A DNA stretch of 64,000 bases from Oceanobacter kriegii DSM 6294 (GCF_000422845.1 NZ_AUGV01000009.1:62001-126000); one strand, 5' to 3'; counted from the stretch's first letter, positions 47,482-57,028 are shown. Notes: generated from the letters alone by a model not told the origin. Made by a program: numbers and translations.

Positions 47482-47862
47482 ATGGCAATAACCAAAGAAG
47501 ACATGCTGCAACAGGCGCAGGCCTCAGTAACTCCCATCACGGGGGATGAGGCCGAACAATGGCTACAACAGGGCGTGGTGGTGCTGGACGTCCGTGAGGC
47601 CGCCGAATTCGACATGGGCCATTTGCCCACGGCGGTGAATGTGCCGCGTGGGGTACTCGAGTTCCGGGTGGGGGCTCATCCTGCATTGACCGACCCTCAG
47701 CAGCCGATCTTGCTGTACTGCAAGAACGGTGGTCGCAGCACGCTGGCGGCACACACACTGAAACAGATGGGATTCGACAAGGTTCGCATGCTGGTGGGGG
47801 GCTTTGATGGCTGGCAAGGGGACGTGCATCAGGTCGAAATTGATCCGGGCCAGTATCAGTAA
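47482..47862 (+). CDS. Single-domain rhodanese
   Basis: A 126-residue rhodanese-fold protein with the acidic entry loop DVREAAEFDMGHLPTAVNVPRG (key DVRE, GHLP) and the catalytic Cys80 in LLYCKNGGRST. It can carry a sulfane sulfur as a persulfide, for sulfur transfer or cyanide/sulfide detoxification. Start: the ATG at 47482 follows GGAGAGG; the longer open frame runs back through the preceding terminator and is rejected. An OsmC-like peroxidase follows 26 bp later. Confidence 0.9.
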   Translation: MAITKEDMLQQAQASVTPITGDEAEQWLQQGVVVLDVREAAEFDMGHLPTAVNVPRGVLEFRVGAHPALTDPQQPILLYCKNGGRSTLAAHTLKQMGFDKVRMLVGGFDGWQGDVHQVEIDPGQYQ

Positions 47863-47888
47863 GGTTCTCGCAAACACAGGTGATGATG

Positions 47889-48335
47889 ATGGAAACCGTA
47901 TCAACCCATAGCACCCGTTTGAGCTGGCGCTCCGACGGCCACTTCAGCCATACAGGTTACAACAAGGATCATCAGCTCGACGTCGGTAATGACGTGGTGA
48001 TCCCGGCAGCGGCGGCCAACAACGACATCGGCACTGACCCGGAAAAGCTGTTGGCGGCCTCACTGGCCAGCTGTCACATGCTGACGTTTCTGGCGTTGGC
48101 GGCGAAAAAGCGCCTGGTCGTTGAGTCCTATGATGACCAGCCTGTCGCTGAACTGGTCAAGCGTGATGACGGCAAGTTTGCCGTTGCGACCATTCGGCTA
48201 CAACCCGCAGTGGTGTTCAGCGGCGATAAGCAGCCGGACGAAGCAGCGGTCGTCGCCATGCACCACAAAGCCCATGACCACTGCTTTATTGCCAATTCCA
48301 TTCTCTGTGACGTGGTGGTGGAACCGGTTTTCTAG
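47889..48335 (+). CDS. OsmC/Ohr family peroxiredoxin-like protein
   Basis: A 148-residue OsmC-fold protein. The two redox cysteines are Cys62 (SLASCHMLTFLALA) and Cys132 (AHDHCFIAN), the pair that reduces organic hydroperoxides. Three ATGs follow each other at 47883, 47886 and 47889; the last has the best distance from CACAGG and gives the family N-terminus. It lies 26 bp after the rhodanese gene and is probably co-transcribed, a small thiol-stress unit. Confidence 0.88.
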   Translation: METVSTHSTRLSWRSDGHFSHTGYNKDHQLDVGNDVVIPAAAANNDIGTDPEKLLAASLASCHMLTFLALAAKKRLVVESYDDQPVAELVKRDDGKFAVATIRLQPAVVFSGDKQPDEAAVVAMHHKAHDHCFIANSILCDVVVEPVF

Positions 48336-48364
48336 ACGGTCAGGTGGCTTGAACCTGTGCAGCT

Positions 48365-48700
48365 TCAAGCCTTCTGAATCGACTCACACTGATAACAACG
48401 CAAGGCGTAAGGCACAGCTGCCAGCCGGGCATCGCTGATGGCTTCGCCGCATTCAAAACATTCGCCGTAGACGCCCTGATCAATGCGCTGAATGGCCTGA
48501 CGAATCTGTTGGGCTTTGGTCTGCGCCTCGTGGCTGATTTCCAGCAAGACATCGTCGTTTTCCCGTTCAGTGGCTTGCTCGGCGAAGTCTCCGGGCACCG
48601 CAGCGTCGGTGTGCAGGGCGTGCGATTCTGCCCGCTGTGAACGCTCCGTGAGCTCGTACAGTTCCAATTCCAGTCGTTTGCGCAATACATCCTGATCCAT
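48365..48700 (-). CDS. TraR/DksA-type zinc-finger protein
   Basis: A 111-residue protein with an N-terminal coiled coil (about 1-70) and a C-terminal C4 zinc finger CFECGEAISDARLAAVPYALRC and YQC (Cys-x2-Cys-x17-Cys-x2-Cys). It lacks the full length of DksA and resembles short DksA/TraR paralogues that bind RNA polymerase through the secondary channel. The ATG at 48700 has GGAGGCGATC upstream; longer frames upstream lack support. It is convergent with the OsmC gene. Confidence 0.88.
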   Translation of the reverse strand: MDQDVLRKRLELELYELTERSQRAESHALHTDAAVPGDFAEQATERENDDVLLEISHEAQTKAQQIRQAIQRIDQGVYGECFECGEAISDARLAAVPYALRCYQCESIQKA

Positions 48701-48855
48701 GATCGCCTCCTGTAGCGTTAACCGCTGTTGTTGTCGATTCCAGAATCTGCCTGTTTGCGCCGGGGCATCTTGATGTGCGTCAGGCGTCGGGTTGCATGGC
48801 TCGGATAGAGTGATGCGGTACGCCGTTGCGCTCAAGCTGACTCCGGAGACGCCTT

Positions 48856-49365
48856 ATGAAACTCTCAGAACAACGTTACCGCGACCAGTATTCCGGCATT
48901 GCTGGCTCCATGACCGAGCGACTGCAACATTTGTATTGGGCGCTGCGACTGCAATATTCCGGGCTGGATCGCTTTTCCATCGCTCTGTACGACCCTGCCA
49001 ACGGCGTGTTGTCAGCGTTCAGTTGTGATGGCGAAAGCCGTCAGGTATTGGCGGGCTACAGCGCACCGTTGGCGGCTGTGCCGTCGTTGCAGGAACTGGT
49101 GGATGAGCGCGGCATTCGGGTGGTGAACGACATGCGAAACTTCCGCTCGGTTGACTCCAGTGAACACACGGAACAGTTGTTGGGGCAGGGGTATCGGGCC
49201 AGTTTCACCATGCCCTTGTTTGAAAACGAGCAACTGATGGGGGTGTTGTTTCTGAACTCCCATCAGATCGATTATTTCGACGACACCATGGTGGTGTATT
49301 GCTCGTTGTGGGGCCACCTGGTGGAGCAGGTGCTGGCCCGTTTTCGTGAAGATATTCCGATCTGA
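48856..49365 (+). CDS. GAF-domain protein
   Basis: A 169-residue protein that is essentially one GAF domain (about 25-160), with LDRFSIALYDPANGVLSAF, RGIRVVNDMRNF and SFTMPLFENEQLMGVLFLNSH as landmarks. No output domain is attached, so it may bind a small ligand or partner and act in trans. It is divergent from the DksA-like gene and convergent with a CBS-domain gene. The signal is unknown. Confidence 0.82.
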   Translation: MKLSEQRYRDQYSGIAGSMTERLQHLYWALRLQYSGLDRFSIALYDPANGVLSAFSCDGESRQVLAGYSAPLAAVPSLQELVDERGIRVVNDMRNFRSVDSSEHTEQLLGQGYRASFTMPLFENEQLMGVLFLNSHQIDYFDDTMVVYCSLWGHLVEQVLARFREDIPI

Positions 49366-49370
49366 GTGAT

Positions 49371-49790
49371 CTAGCCCAGCAGTTCAGCGGCCAGTTTGAC
49401 GAAGTCTTGCGAGGTCAAAAGCCCCACCAGCTTGTTACTGTCATCGACCACCAGAGCGCAGCCTTGATGGCGATTGGTGCGAATCAACTCGGCAGCGTCT
49501 TTCAGCAGGCTGTCGGCTTTGACCGTGTGCAGCTCAGTCTGCATGCACTTGTCGATGGTCGTTTTGGCCAGATATTCCTGTAGATGATGCGCACCGAATT
49601 TGTCGGTGATTTTAAACGCTTCTGCCAGAAACTCTTTCTGACTCATCAAGCCCACCAAATGGCCGTCGCCATCGACGATCGGCAGGTGGCGAATCTTGTG
49701 TTCACCCATGGTCTGTTCCGCATCGCGCAGGGTCTCATCCGGGGTGTGCGTCAGCAGTTCGGTTTTCATCAATTCGTGAACGTGTTTCAT
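49371..49790 (-). CDS. Two-CBS-domain protein
   Basis: A 139-residue protein made of a tandem CBS pair (Bateman module): MKHVHELMKTELLTHTPDETLRDAEQTMGEHKIRHLPIVDGDGHLVGLMS (landmarks HELMKTELLTHTPDETL, RHLPIVD) and a second DKCMQTELHTVKADSLLKDAAEL...GCALVVDDSNKLVGLLTSQDF. Such stand-alone modules bind adenosyl nucleotides and regulate partners. Partner unknown. It ends five bases from the GAF gene. Confidence 0.87.
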   Translation of the reverse strand: MKHVHELMKTELLTHTPDETLRDAEQTMGEHKIRHLPIVDGDGHLVGLMSQKEFLAEAFKITDKFGAHHLQEYLAKTTIDKCMQTELHTVKADSLLKDAAELIRTNRHQGCALVVDDSNKLVGLLTSQDFVKLAAELLG

Positions 49791-50114
49791 GGCGAGTATC
49801 TGTGATTGGGAACCTGTCTTAAGTAAAGCAGGTATTTGCCAGAACGCAGTGAATCCGGCGTTTTAAAGCCACGAATCCTTGCATCTGTGTGTCCCATTTT
49901 GATCATTTTTTGTGCTTCAACAAGACAAGCACCGGTTCGCCGTCAGAATCCGTTGGCGCTGGCCCGGTCTGTCCTATGCCCTGCTCGGGGCTTTGTTAGA
50001 TGTTCTCAAATCTCAACACCGTGTTGAGCAAAACTCACTAATAAAAATAATTCAGGGAATTTCTGCAAGCGGGTATCGGCTCGCTTGCCAGAGAAGCTCT
50101 CAGGAGACGACCTC
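49791..50114. other. 324-bp region upstream of lipA
   Basis: No gene is supported. The stretch holds the promoters of the minus-strand CBS gene and of lipA. A perfect palindrome at 50012-50028 is the only clear site. I found no sigma-54 -24/-12 match although some Pseudomonas lipA genes use one. Confidence 0.55.
50012..50028 (+). promoter_or_regulatory. Palindromic operator candidate upstream of lipA
   Basis: CTCAACACCGTGTTGAG has perfect 8-bp arms around a single C and lies 87 bp before the lipA ATG. Its size and symmetry suit a dimeric repressor or activator. Confidence 0.5.
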
Positions 50115-51053
50115 ATGACCCGAGCAACACGAGTACTGCTGCTGGCACTGGTGTGCCTGCCGGCCTGGACCCATGCCATGTCTGATCAGGCTGACGGCGG
50201 TTATACCGCTACCCGTTATCCCATTGTGCTGGCCCACGGCCTGTTTGGCTTTGATGCCATTCTGGGGGTGGATTACTGGTACAAGGTGCCAGAAACCCTG
50301 CAAGCCGACGGCGCCCAGGTATTTATTACTTCGGTAGCCAACTCCAATTCACCCGAGGTGCGGGGTGAACAACTGATTCTGGAAATCGAACAGGTGCTGG
50401 CCATCACCGGTGCCGACAAGGTCAACCTGATTGGCCATAGCCACGGCGGCCCGACCACCCGTTATGCAGCCTCGGTTCGCCCGGACATCATTGCTTCGGT
50501 AACCTCGGTATCGGGTGTTAACAAGGGCACCCCGGTGGCCGATGGCGTTTACGACTGGTATCAGGGCGGCTCGCCATTGACCGGCGCAGTGGAAGGTCTG
50601 GCCACGGCGCTGGCAACAGCCATCGATTTTCTCTCCGGTGGCGGCTATGAGCAGGATGTGATTGCTTCATTGGCGTCCATGACCACCGCCGATGCGATGG
50701 CGTTCAACCAGCAGCATCCGGGTGGCATTCCGGCCTCTGCTTGCGGTGAGGGCGACTATGAATACAACGGCGTGCGTTACTACTCCTGGGCGGGTGCTGA
50801 GCCGCTGACCAACATTCTTGATCCGCTCGAAAGCGTTACCGTGGTGGCGTCTGTTTTCTTCGACGGCAACACCCCTAACGACGGTTTGGTCGGCGCTTGT
50901 GATGCCAATTTGGGCATGGTGGTGCGCAACGATTTCCGCATGAACCATCTGGATGAAATCAACCAGACCTTTGGTATTCATCACCTGACCGAAACCGATC
51001 CGCTGGCGGTATTCCGTACCCACGCCAATCGTTTGCAGCAGGCCGGTCTGTAA
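50115..51053 (+). CDS. lipA: Secreted triacylglycerol lipase, family I.1/I.2
   Basis: A 312-residue lipase with a signal peptide (cleavage near THAMSDQ, about residue 21-24), the oxyanion HGLFGFD, the nucleophile Ser109 in GHSHGG, and two cysteines (SACGEG and VGACDAN) that form the family's disulfide. It matches Pseudomonas/Burkholderia lipases which need a dedicated foldase and leave by the type II secretion system; the foldase gene follows at once. The ATG at 50115 follows CAGGAG; an upstream in-frame start has no ribosome site. Confidence 0.93.
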   Translation: MTRATRVLLLALVCLPAWTHAMSDQADGGYTATRYPIVLAHGLFGFDAILGVDYWYKVPETLQADGAQVFITSVANSNSPEVRGEQLILEIEQVLAITGADKVNLIGHSHGGPTTRYAASVRPDIIASVTSVSGVNKGTPVADGVYDWYQGGSPLTGAVEGLATALATAIDFLSGGGYEQDVIASLASMTTADAMAFNQQHPGGIPASACGEGDYEYNGVRYYSWAGAEPLTNILDPLESVTVVASVFFDGNTPNDGLVGACDANLGMVVRNDFRMNHLDEINQTFGIHHLTETDPLAVFRTHANRLQQAGL

Positions 51054-52163
51054 ATGCCCGGTTCTGTGCTGAACCACACACCAGCAAGCCGTTTGCGCTT
51101 GCTGGTGCTGTTTCTGGTTTCTACCCTGCTGTGCCTTGGAGCGTATTGGCTGGTGCTGACACTTTGGCAGCCGGTGCCGGTGCATACGCTGGCGCAGCCG
51201 TCTTCAAACGGAACGTCCTCAGCGGCTAATGAAGGCGATCATTCGGCCTTGTTGGCCGGGCGTCGGGAGGCCGTGCCGTCAGAGCAAGCGCTGCAACTGA
51301 ATACGTTTCGTGGGGCCTCGCCCGATGGTCGTTTGCGCGTGGATGCTCGTGGCCAGCTGGTGGTTGATCGGCAATTACGTCACTGGTTGGATGGCTGGCT
51401 GTCGGTGCAGGGGGAATGGTCGCTGGAGCAGGTGACGGCTGAAATGATTCGGCAAATTAACCAGCTGCCACAGCCGGGGCGGGATCAGGCCTTGTCGCTG
51501 ATGGGCCAGTGGATGGATTACCGACGGGCGCTGGCCGATTACGACGAGCGTTCAGCCCGCAGTTTGTCGCAAATGACCCTGACCGATCTGCAGCAGCGGC
51601 TCGACTGGGTGGAGCGGTTGCGCCGCCAGTATTTTGAGGCTGAGGTGGTTCGCGCGTTTTTTGCCGACGACGAAGCACTCGATCGCTATTTGCTGGCACG
51701 CCGTCAGCAGCAGTTGGGGCAAGTCTCTGACGAGCAGGTTCAGCAGGCGTTAGCGCAAATGCCGGAGGCCTTGCAGCATGCTCGCCAGCAGAGTCAGCTG
51801 CTATTAAATAATCCACTGCTGTCGGCGGATACCTACCGTGAGCAGACCGCTGATAGCAGTGGTGCTACTCAAGGCCAAGTTGTTCAGGGGCAGGTCGCTC
51901 AGGATCAGGTTTATCAGGAGAGAGCCCGGCAATATGGCGAGGCTGCCGCTCAGCGGCTGGCGCAACTGGACAGCCGTCAGCAGCAGTGGCAACAACGGTT
52001 GCAGGCGTATCAACAATTCGAGCAGTCGTTAGCCAGGGAACAAACCGCAGAAGCCCGCGAGCGCCAGTTACAAAGCTACCGCCAAACCAACTTCAGTGCG
52101 GCAGAACAACGCCGTCTGACGGCGGCGTTGCAGTGGCTGACGCTTTCGAAATCAGATGATTAG
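51054..52163 (+). CDS. lifO: Lipase-specific foldase (lipase chaperone)
   Basis: A 369-residue lipase chaperone. One N-terminal membrane anchor (about 14-35) precedes an Ala/Pro/Ser-rich linker and an all-helical clamp; the family motif is seen in SLPSF/RXXFDY-like residues of the start of the folding domain (LNTFRGASPDGRLRVDARGQLVVDRQLRHW; key FRGASPDG and LRHWLDGWL). It folds LipA in the periplasm. Its ATG follows the lipA stop with no gap. The C-terminal half is very Gln-rich. Confidence 0.9.
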   Translation: MPGSVLNHTPASRLRLLVLFLVSTLLCLGAYWLVLTLWQPVPVHTLAQPSSNGTSSAANEGDHSALLAGRREAVPSEQALQLNTFRGASPDGRLRVDARGQLVVDRQLRHWLDGWLSVQGEWSLEQVTAEMIRQINQLPQPGRDQALSLMGQWMDYRRALADYDERSARSLSQMTLTDLQQRLDWVERLRRQYFEAEVVRAFFADDEALDRYLLARRQQQLGQVSDEQVQQALAQMPEALQHARQQSQLLLNNPLLSADTYREQTADSSGATQGQVVQGQVAQDQVYQERARQYGEAAAQRLAQLDSRQQQWQQRLQAYQQFEQSLAREQTAEARERQLQSYRQTNFSAAEQRRLTAALQWLTLSKSDD

Positions 52164-52184
52164 TTGCTGCCGAAAGCAGAACGA

Positions 52185-52985
52185 TCAGGATCTATCCGCG
52201 CTGATCAACAGTTGCTGCATCGGCTCAAACAGAGCCGGTGTAGCAACCATAATGTTGTGACTGTAAATCTGTGGGTTCAACCCCTGTGGAATGGGGTAGA
52301 TATGGCCAAAGCGCGCGCCCGCTTCGCGGGCAATCAACTGCGCGGCAGCAAAGTCCCACGGTTTGACGGTTTCGTAATAGGCATCCAGACGACCACAGGC
52401 GACCCAGCAAATATCCAGTGACGCTGCACCAAGCCGACGAATATCACCACACTGCTTCAGCACCGCCGTGACGCGCTTCATCAGCTCGTCGATGTCGTCC
52501 TTCTGGTAGGGGAAACCAGTGCCAACAATGGCCCGGCGCATGTCCTGCTTGCCAGATACTTCAATCGGCTGGTCGTTCAGGAACGCGCCCTTACCCGCCA
52601 TGGCTTCAAAGGTTTCTTCGGCAAACGGGTTATGAACCACCGCCGCCTTGCAGTCGCCGTTATGGTAGTAAGCAATGGATACCGCCACCTGGGCGTGGCC
52701 GTGGGCGTAGTTCACGGTGCCGTCGATGGGGTCGATGATCCACAGGTGCTCGCAGTCGGTTTCGTTATCCGGCCCCAATTCTTCCGACAGAATATCGTGA
52801 TCCGGAAAGGCCGCTTTGATGCCGTCGTTAATCAGTTTGTCGGCGGCAACATCGGCCTGGGTTACCAGCTCGGCACCGTCGTATTTGAAGTTGATTTCCA
52901 GTGCATTGCGCTGGCGGGCGATCTCGTCACCGGCATCACGTGCCAGCGTGAGCGCCAGGTCCATCATGGGTTGGTATTGGCTCAT
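52185..52985 (-). CDS. Inositol-1-monophosphatase family protein (SuhB-like)
   Basis: A 266-residue Mg2+-dependent phosphatase. Metal sites are visible: Glu in ILSEELG (about 69), DPIDGT at 85-90 and the second-site aspartate in KPWDFAAAQLI. E. coli SuhB also binds RNA polymerase and aids rRNA transcription; whether this paralogue does so is unclear. It lies downstream of tesA on the same strand by 32 bp and is convergent with the lipase foldase gene. Confidence 0.9.
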   Translation of the reverse strand: MSQYQPMMDLALTLARDAGDEIARQRNALEINFKYDGAELVTQADVAADKLINDGIKAAFPDHDILSEELGPDNETDCEHLWIIDPIDGTVNYAHGHAQVAVSIAYYHNGDCKAAVVHNPFAEETFEAMAGKGAFLNDQPIEVSGKQDMRRAIVGTGFPYQKDDIDELMKRVTAVLKQCGDIRRLGAASLDICWVACGRLDAYYETVKPWDFAAAQLIAREAGARFGHIYPIPQGLNPQIYSHNIMVATPALFEPMQQLLISADRS

Positions 52986-53017
52986 GGGTTATCTCTAAAA
53001 CGTGATGAAAATTCGGG

Positions 53018-53665
53018 TTACTCGCCTTGATGCAGTTCCAGCCACAACTGCAGTTCGTCCATTACCAGCTGCTGCAATATCGGTTGTGCTTCGGCGGTGG
53101 GATGAATGCCGTCGCCTTGCATCAGCTCAGGGTCGGTGGCTACGCCTTCCAGTAAAAACGGCACCAGCAAGGTGTCGTATTGCTCTGCCAGCTGCGGGTA
53201 AATATCGGCAAAGCCCTTGGTGTAACGCTGGCCATAGTTTGGCGGAATCTGCATGCCCAGCAACATCACCATGGTGCCACGCTCTTCTGCCATGCGGATC
53301 ATTCGCTCGATGTTCTGGCGGATCAGTTTCAGCGGTGTACCGCGCAGGCCATCATTGCCGCCCAGTTCAATCAACAGCAGATCTGGATGGTGCTGTTCCA
53401 GCAGTTGCGGTAATCGCGCCACGCCACCTTGGGTAGTATCACCACTGACACTGGCGTTAACCACTTGTATACCCGCCATGTGTTCCTGTAATTGCTGTTC
53501 CAGCAGGGTGGCGTAGCCCTGTTGAACCGGGACGCCAAAACCCGCACTAATACTGTCTCCGACGATCAGAATAACCGGGTGATCTGACGCCGCACGAGCC
53601 GGGCCTGAAGCCAGCGCCAACAAGCAAGTCAGCACCAATAACCGCACGGATTGGGAACGATTCAT
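53018..53665 (-). CDS. tesA: Arylesterase / thioesterase I (TesA)
   Basis: A 215-residue periplasmic SGNH hydrolase with a signal peptide (LLVLTCLLALASGPARAAS). The blocks are LIVGDSISAGFGV (Ser38), GDTTQGGVARLP, LIELGGNDGLRG and GDGIHPTAEAQ (Asp/His). It has broad thioesterase, esterase and lysophospholipase activity. Its start at 53665 shares the palindrome CATG with the start of ybbA on the other strand, so one of these starts is probably mis-set. Confidence 0.93.
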   Translation of the reverse strand: MNRSQSVRLLVLTCLLALASGPARAASDHPVILIVGDSISAGFGVPVQQGYATLLEQQLQEHMAGIQVVNASVSGDTTQGGVARLPQLLEQHHPDLLLIELGGNDGLRGTPLKLIRQNIERMIRMAEERGTMVMLLGMQIPPNYGQRYTKGFADIYPQLAEQYDTLLVPFLLEGVATDPELMQGDGIHPTAEAQPILQQLVMDELQLWLELHQGE

Positions 53666-54497
53666 GAGTAAAGTAGAGAATGACGCCAGCACACGGGATT
53701 CCTTTTCGGTTTCAGAAAGTTCACAGCCATCAGAGGGCAGCCAGACTGGGACAGCAGCGGCTGCAACAGATTCCATCGCTGCCCCCGCAGCCGTGAATGT
53801 GCTTGAGTTAACCGCGGTTGGCAAAACCGTGCAAGCCGCCAGTGGCGATTCACTGACGCTGCTGAATCAGGTATCGCTGCAAGTGGCACAAGGCACCAGT
53901 TTGGCCATTGTCGGTGCTTCCGGCAGTGGTAAGTCGACCTTGCTGGGCATTATGGCCGGGTTGGATTTGCCGACTTCTGGTGCCATTCAGCTGCTGGGTT
54001 ATCCACTGCAACAGCTGGACGAAGACCAGCGTGCCGCCGTGCGTGCGGAAGGCGTCAGCTTTGTATTCCAGAACTTCCAGCTGCTGCCGGGACTGACCGC
54101 GTTGGAAAACGTCATGCTGCCGCTGGAAATTCGTGCCCTGGCTGGCAATGCCCGGGCAGAAGCCCGTGAGCTGCTGGACAGCGTTGGCCTCAGCCATCGT
54201 CTGGATCATTACCCAAGCCAGCTGTCCGGTGGCGAACAACAGCGGGTAGCCCTGGCCCGGGCGTTTGCCGGTGAACCCAAAATCCTTTTTGCCGATGAAC
54301 CGACCGGCAACCTCGACCGCAATACCGGCAAGCAGGTAGAAGATCTGCTGTTCGCCATGAACCGCGAGCGCGGCACCACGCTGGTACTGGTCACTCATGA
54401 CCCACAATTGGCGGATCGTTGCCAGCGTCAGGTACGTATGACCGATGGCCATCTACAAGACGTTAGCCCGGCGGACACTGTGCAGGAGGGGTCATGA
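53664..54497 (+). CDS. ybbA: ABC transporter ATPase YbbA
   Basis: A 277-residue LolD-like ABC ATPase with Walker [10 protein letters not shown] (84-92), signature LSGGEQQR, Walker B ILFADEP with TGNLD. Homology to E. coli YbbA begins near residue 45; residues 2-44 are a low-complexity Ser/Ala/Glu extension, so a later start (for example the GTG at 53796) is possible. The chosen ATG has GGGAA at a fair distance. It partners YbbP, whose start overlaps the ybbA stop by four bases; tesA is divergent, as in E. coli. Confidence 0.88.
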   Translation: MSKVENDASTRDSFSVSESSQPSEGSQTGTAAAATDSIAAPAAVNVLELTAVGKTVQAASGDSLTLLNQVSLQVAQGTSLAIVGASGSGKSTLLGIMAGLDLPTSGAIQLLGYPLQQLDEDQRAAVRAEGVSFVFQNFQLLPGLTALENVMLPLEIRALAGNARAEARELLDSVGLSHRLDHYPSQLSGGEQQRVALARAFAGEPKILFADEPTGNLDRNTGKQVEDLLFAMNRERGTTLVLVTHDPQLADRCQRQVRMTDGHLQDVSPADTVQEGS

Positions 54498-57028
54498 ACA
54501 CGACTTCTTCTGGCAATTCTTCAGCAATGCCCGCTGGTCGCTCGATGCCATTGTTGCGACAGTGGGCACTGGCGTGGCGACTGTTGTGGCGTGAAGCCCG
54601 CAGTGGCGAGCTGACGCTGATCCTGCTGGCGCTGTTGATTGCGGTGACTTCGACCACTGCGATTTCGCTGTTCAGCTCACGGCTGGAACTGGCGCTAGAC
54701 GACAAATCCTCCGCCTGGCTTGGGGCCGATATGCGGGTGCGCTCCAGCAAGGCGTTCAGTGATGAACAGCTGGCGATACCGGCTGAGCTGGGCCTCAAAC
54801 AAGCACAGGCACTGACGTTTCCAAGTGTGGTGCTGCATGGCGACGATATGACGCTGGCGGCGATCAAGGCCGTCGATGACAACTACCCGATGCAAGCGCG
54901 CCTGAACGTGATTACCGAGGGCAACCAACAGCCGCAACTGCAAAATCATGGCCCGGCACGGGGCGAAGCCTGGGTGGAACCGCGCTTGTTGGCACTGCTG
55001 AACGCCAGCGTGGGGGATAACATTGAATTAGGTGACAGCGTGTTCCGGGTAACCGGTGAAATCACCGAAGAATCCGATCGCGGCGGCGGTTTTTACAGCT
55101 TGTCCCCACGCATGATGGTGCACTGGGACGACGTGCAAAACAGCCCGCTATTGGGCCCCGGCAGCCGCCTGCGTTATCGCCTGCTGCTGGAGGGTTCGCC
55201 AACCCAGTTGCAGCAATTTGAAGACAGCTTCCCGCTGACCGATAAACAACGCATTGAAACCCTTGAAGAGGGCAATCGTCGTATGTCGCGCTCGCTGGAT
55301 CGTGCACGGGAATATCTGGCGTTGGCGTCGCTGCTGGCAGTGGTACTGGCCAGTATTGCAGTGGCAATTTCGGCCCAGCGCTATGCCCAGCGCCATTTCG
55401 ATATCAGTGCCCTGATGCGCACCTTTGGCCTCAAGCGCAACGATGTGCTCAAGCTGTATTTGTGGCAATTGCTGATGCTCGGACTGGCGGCCGCTGCCAT
55501 TGGTGCGTTGCTGGCACTGGGGTTCCAGGCGGCGATTATTTCGCTGTTGGCAGATGTGTTGCCGGAACAACTGCCTGCTGCTCCGGCGCTGGCCTGGCTG
55601 CTGGGGCTCAGCTCCGGGCTGGTTACTCTGTTGGGCTTTGGCGTGCCTCATTTGTTGCCGTTGGCTAACGTTGCGCCGTTGCGGGTGTTGCGTCGGGACC
55701 TGACGCCGGTGCCGCTGGCAGGCTGGATGATCACCGCTGTGGCGATTGTGTCGTTGGCGCTGTTGCTGTGGGTGTTCACCGGTGACCTGTTGCTGACATT
55801 GCTGGTGATGGGCGGTGGCTCGGCACTGGTGCTGGTGTTGCTGGCTGGGCTGCAAGGGGCGATCGTACTGTTGCGCAAGCGTCTGGCCAATCGCGATTTA
55901 CCGCTCAACCTGCGCTTTGCCTGGCAGCACTTGAGCCGCAATAGCCGCCAGACCGCGGGCCAGATTCTGGCCTTCTCGCTGACCTTGCAGGTGATGATTG
56001 TGATTGCCATGTTGCGTAACGACCTGCTGGCCGACTGGCAAAACAGCCTGCCGCAGGACGCTCCCAACGTATTCGCGCTGAACATTCAGAGCTACGACAA
56101 GGACGGCTTTGAACAGGCACTGGAATCCCGTGGTTTTGTGTCGAAAACCCTTTATCCGATGGTGCCGGGCCGGTTGCTGGAAATTAACGGCACCAGCATT
56201 CAGGACCTCAAGCTCGACCGTGTTGGTGCCATTGACCGTGATCTGGCGCTCACCGCAGATGACCAGCTGCCGGATTCCAACCGCGTGGTGGCGGGGGACT
56301 GGAGCATGTCTGAGCCCGGACAATTGTCGATGGAGGTCGAACTGGCTGAACGGCTGGGCGTGAAACTGGGCGATACACTGTCGTTCCGTGCAGCCGGGGT
56401 CGATTTTGAAGCCGAAGTCAGCAGTTTCCGCGAAGTGGACTGGACCTCGCTAAGCCCTAACTTCTTTATGATGTTCTCACCGGACATTATGGAAAAACTG
56501 CCACCGAGCTACATCACCAGCTTTAACGTGCCAGACGGCGAGCAAGCCGAGCTGACCAGCCTGATTCGGGAATTCCCGGCGGTGAATATTCTGGATATGC
56601 AGGCACTGTTGACCCAGCTGCATACCCTGTTGCAGCAAATTACCCTGGCGGTTGAGCTGATTTTGGTGGTGGTACTGGTCGCCGCGGTGCTGGTGATGGT
56701 GTCGGCGCTGGTGGCCAGTCTGCGTGAACGCTTGCAGGAAGGCGCACTACTGCGCACGCTGGGCGCCAGCACCGATGTGATTCGCAAGGCGCAACTGACC
56801 GAATTTGGTTTGCTGGGGCTTGTGGCTTCGGTCATGGCGCTGGTGTCGGCGGAGCTGCTGTGCTGGTCGCTGTACACCTTTGCGCTCAATATTCCGTACA
56901 AGGGTTTGGGCTGGATCTGGCTGTGGTTGCCAGTGGTCGCAGCATTGGCATTGGCACTGCTGGGCAGTGGCTTGCTGCGCAAAACCGTACGGGTGGCACC
57001 GCTGCGGGTTATCCGCGAATTGGGCTGA
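54494..57028 (+). CDS. ybbP: FtsX-family permease YbbP
   Basis: An 844-residue permease with two FtsX-like domains: the first membrane helix at about 38-58 (LTLILLALLIAVTSTTAI), a large periplasmic region, three helices (about 273-390), further helices (about 415-460 and 492-512) and three final helices (about 715-840, with the EGALLRTLGAS loop). With YbbA it forms a type VII-like mechanotransmitter rather than an ordinary importer. The role may be linked to envelope hydrolase TesA, encoded divergently, but is unproven. Overlap with ybbA is four bases. Confidence 0.9.
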   Translation: MNTTSSGNSSAMPAGRSMPLLRQWALAWRLLWREARSGELTLILLALLIAVTSTTAISLFSSRLELALDDKSSAWLGADMRVRSSKAFSDEQLAIPAELGLKQAQALTFPSVVLHGDDMTLAAIKAVDDNYPMQARLNVITEGNQQPQLQNHGPARGEAWVEPRLLALLNASVGDNIELGDSVFRVTGEITEESDRGGGFYSLSPRMMVHWDDVQNSPLLGPGSRLRYRLLLEGSPTQLQQFEDSFPLTDKQRIETLEEGNRRMSRSLDRAREYLALASLLAVVLASIAVAISAQRYAQRHFDISALMRTFGLKRNDVLKLYLWQLLMLGLAAAAIGALLALGFQAAIISLLADVLPEQLPAAPALAWLLGLSSGLVTLLGFGVPHLLPLANVAPLRVLRRDLTPVPLAGWMITAVAIVSLALLLWVFTGDLLLTLLVMGGGSALVLVLLAGLQGAIVLLRKRLANRDLPLNLRFAWQHLSRNSRQTAGQILAFSLTLQVMIVIAMLRNDLLADWQNSLPQDAPNVFALNIQSYDKDGFEQALESRGFVSKTLYPMVPGRLLEINGTSIQDLKLDRVGAIDRDLALTADDQLPDSNRVVAGDWSMSEPGQLSMEVELAERLGVKLGDTLSFRAAGVDFEAEVSSFREVDWTSLSPNFFMMFSPDIMEKLPPSYITSFNVPDGEQAELTSLIREFPAVNILDMQALLTQLHTLLQQITLAVELILVVVLVAAVLVMVSALVASLRERLQEGALLRTLGASTDVIRKAQLTEFGLLGLVASVMALVSAELLCWSLYTFALNIPYKGLGWIWLWLPVVAALALALLGSGLLRKTVRVAPLRVIRELG

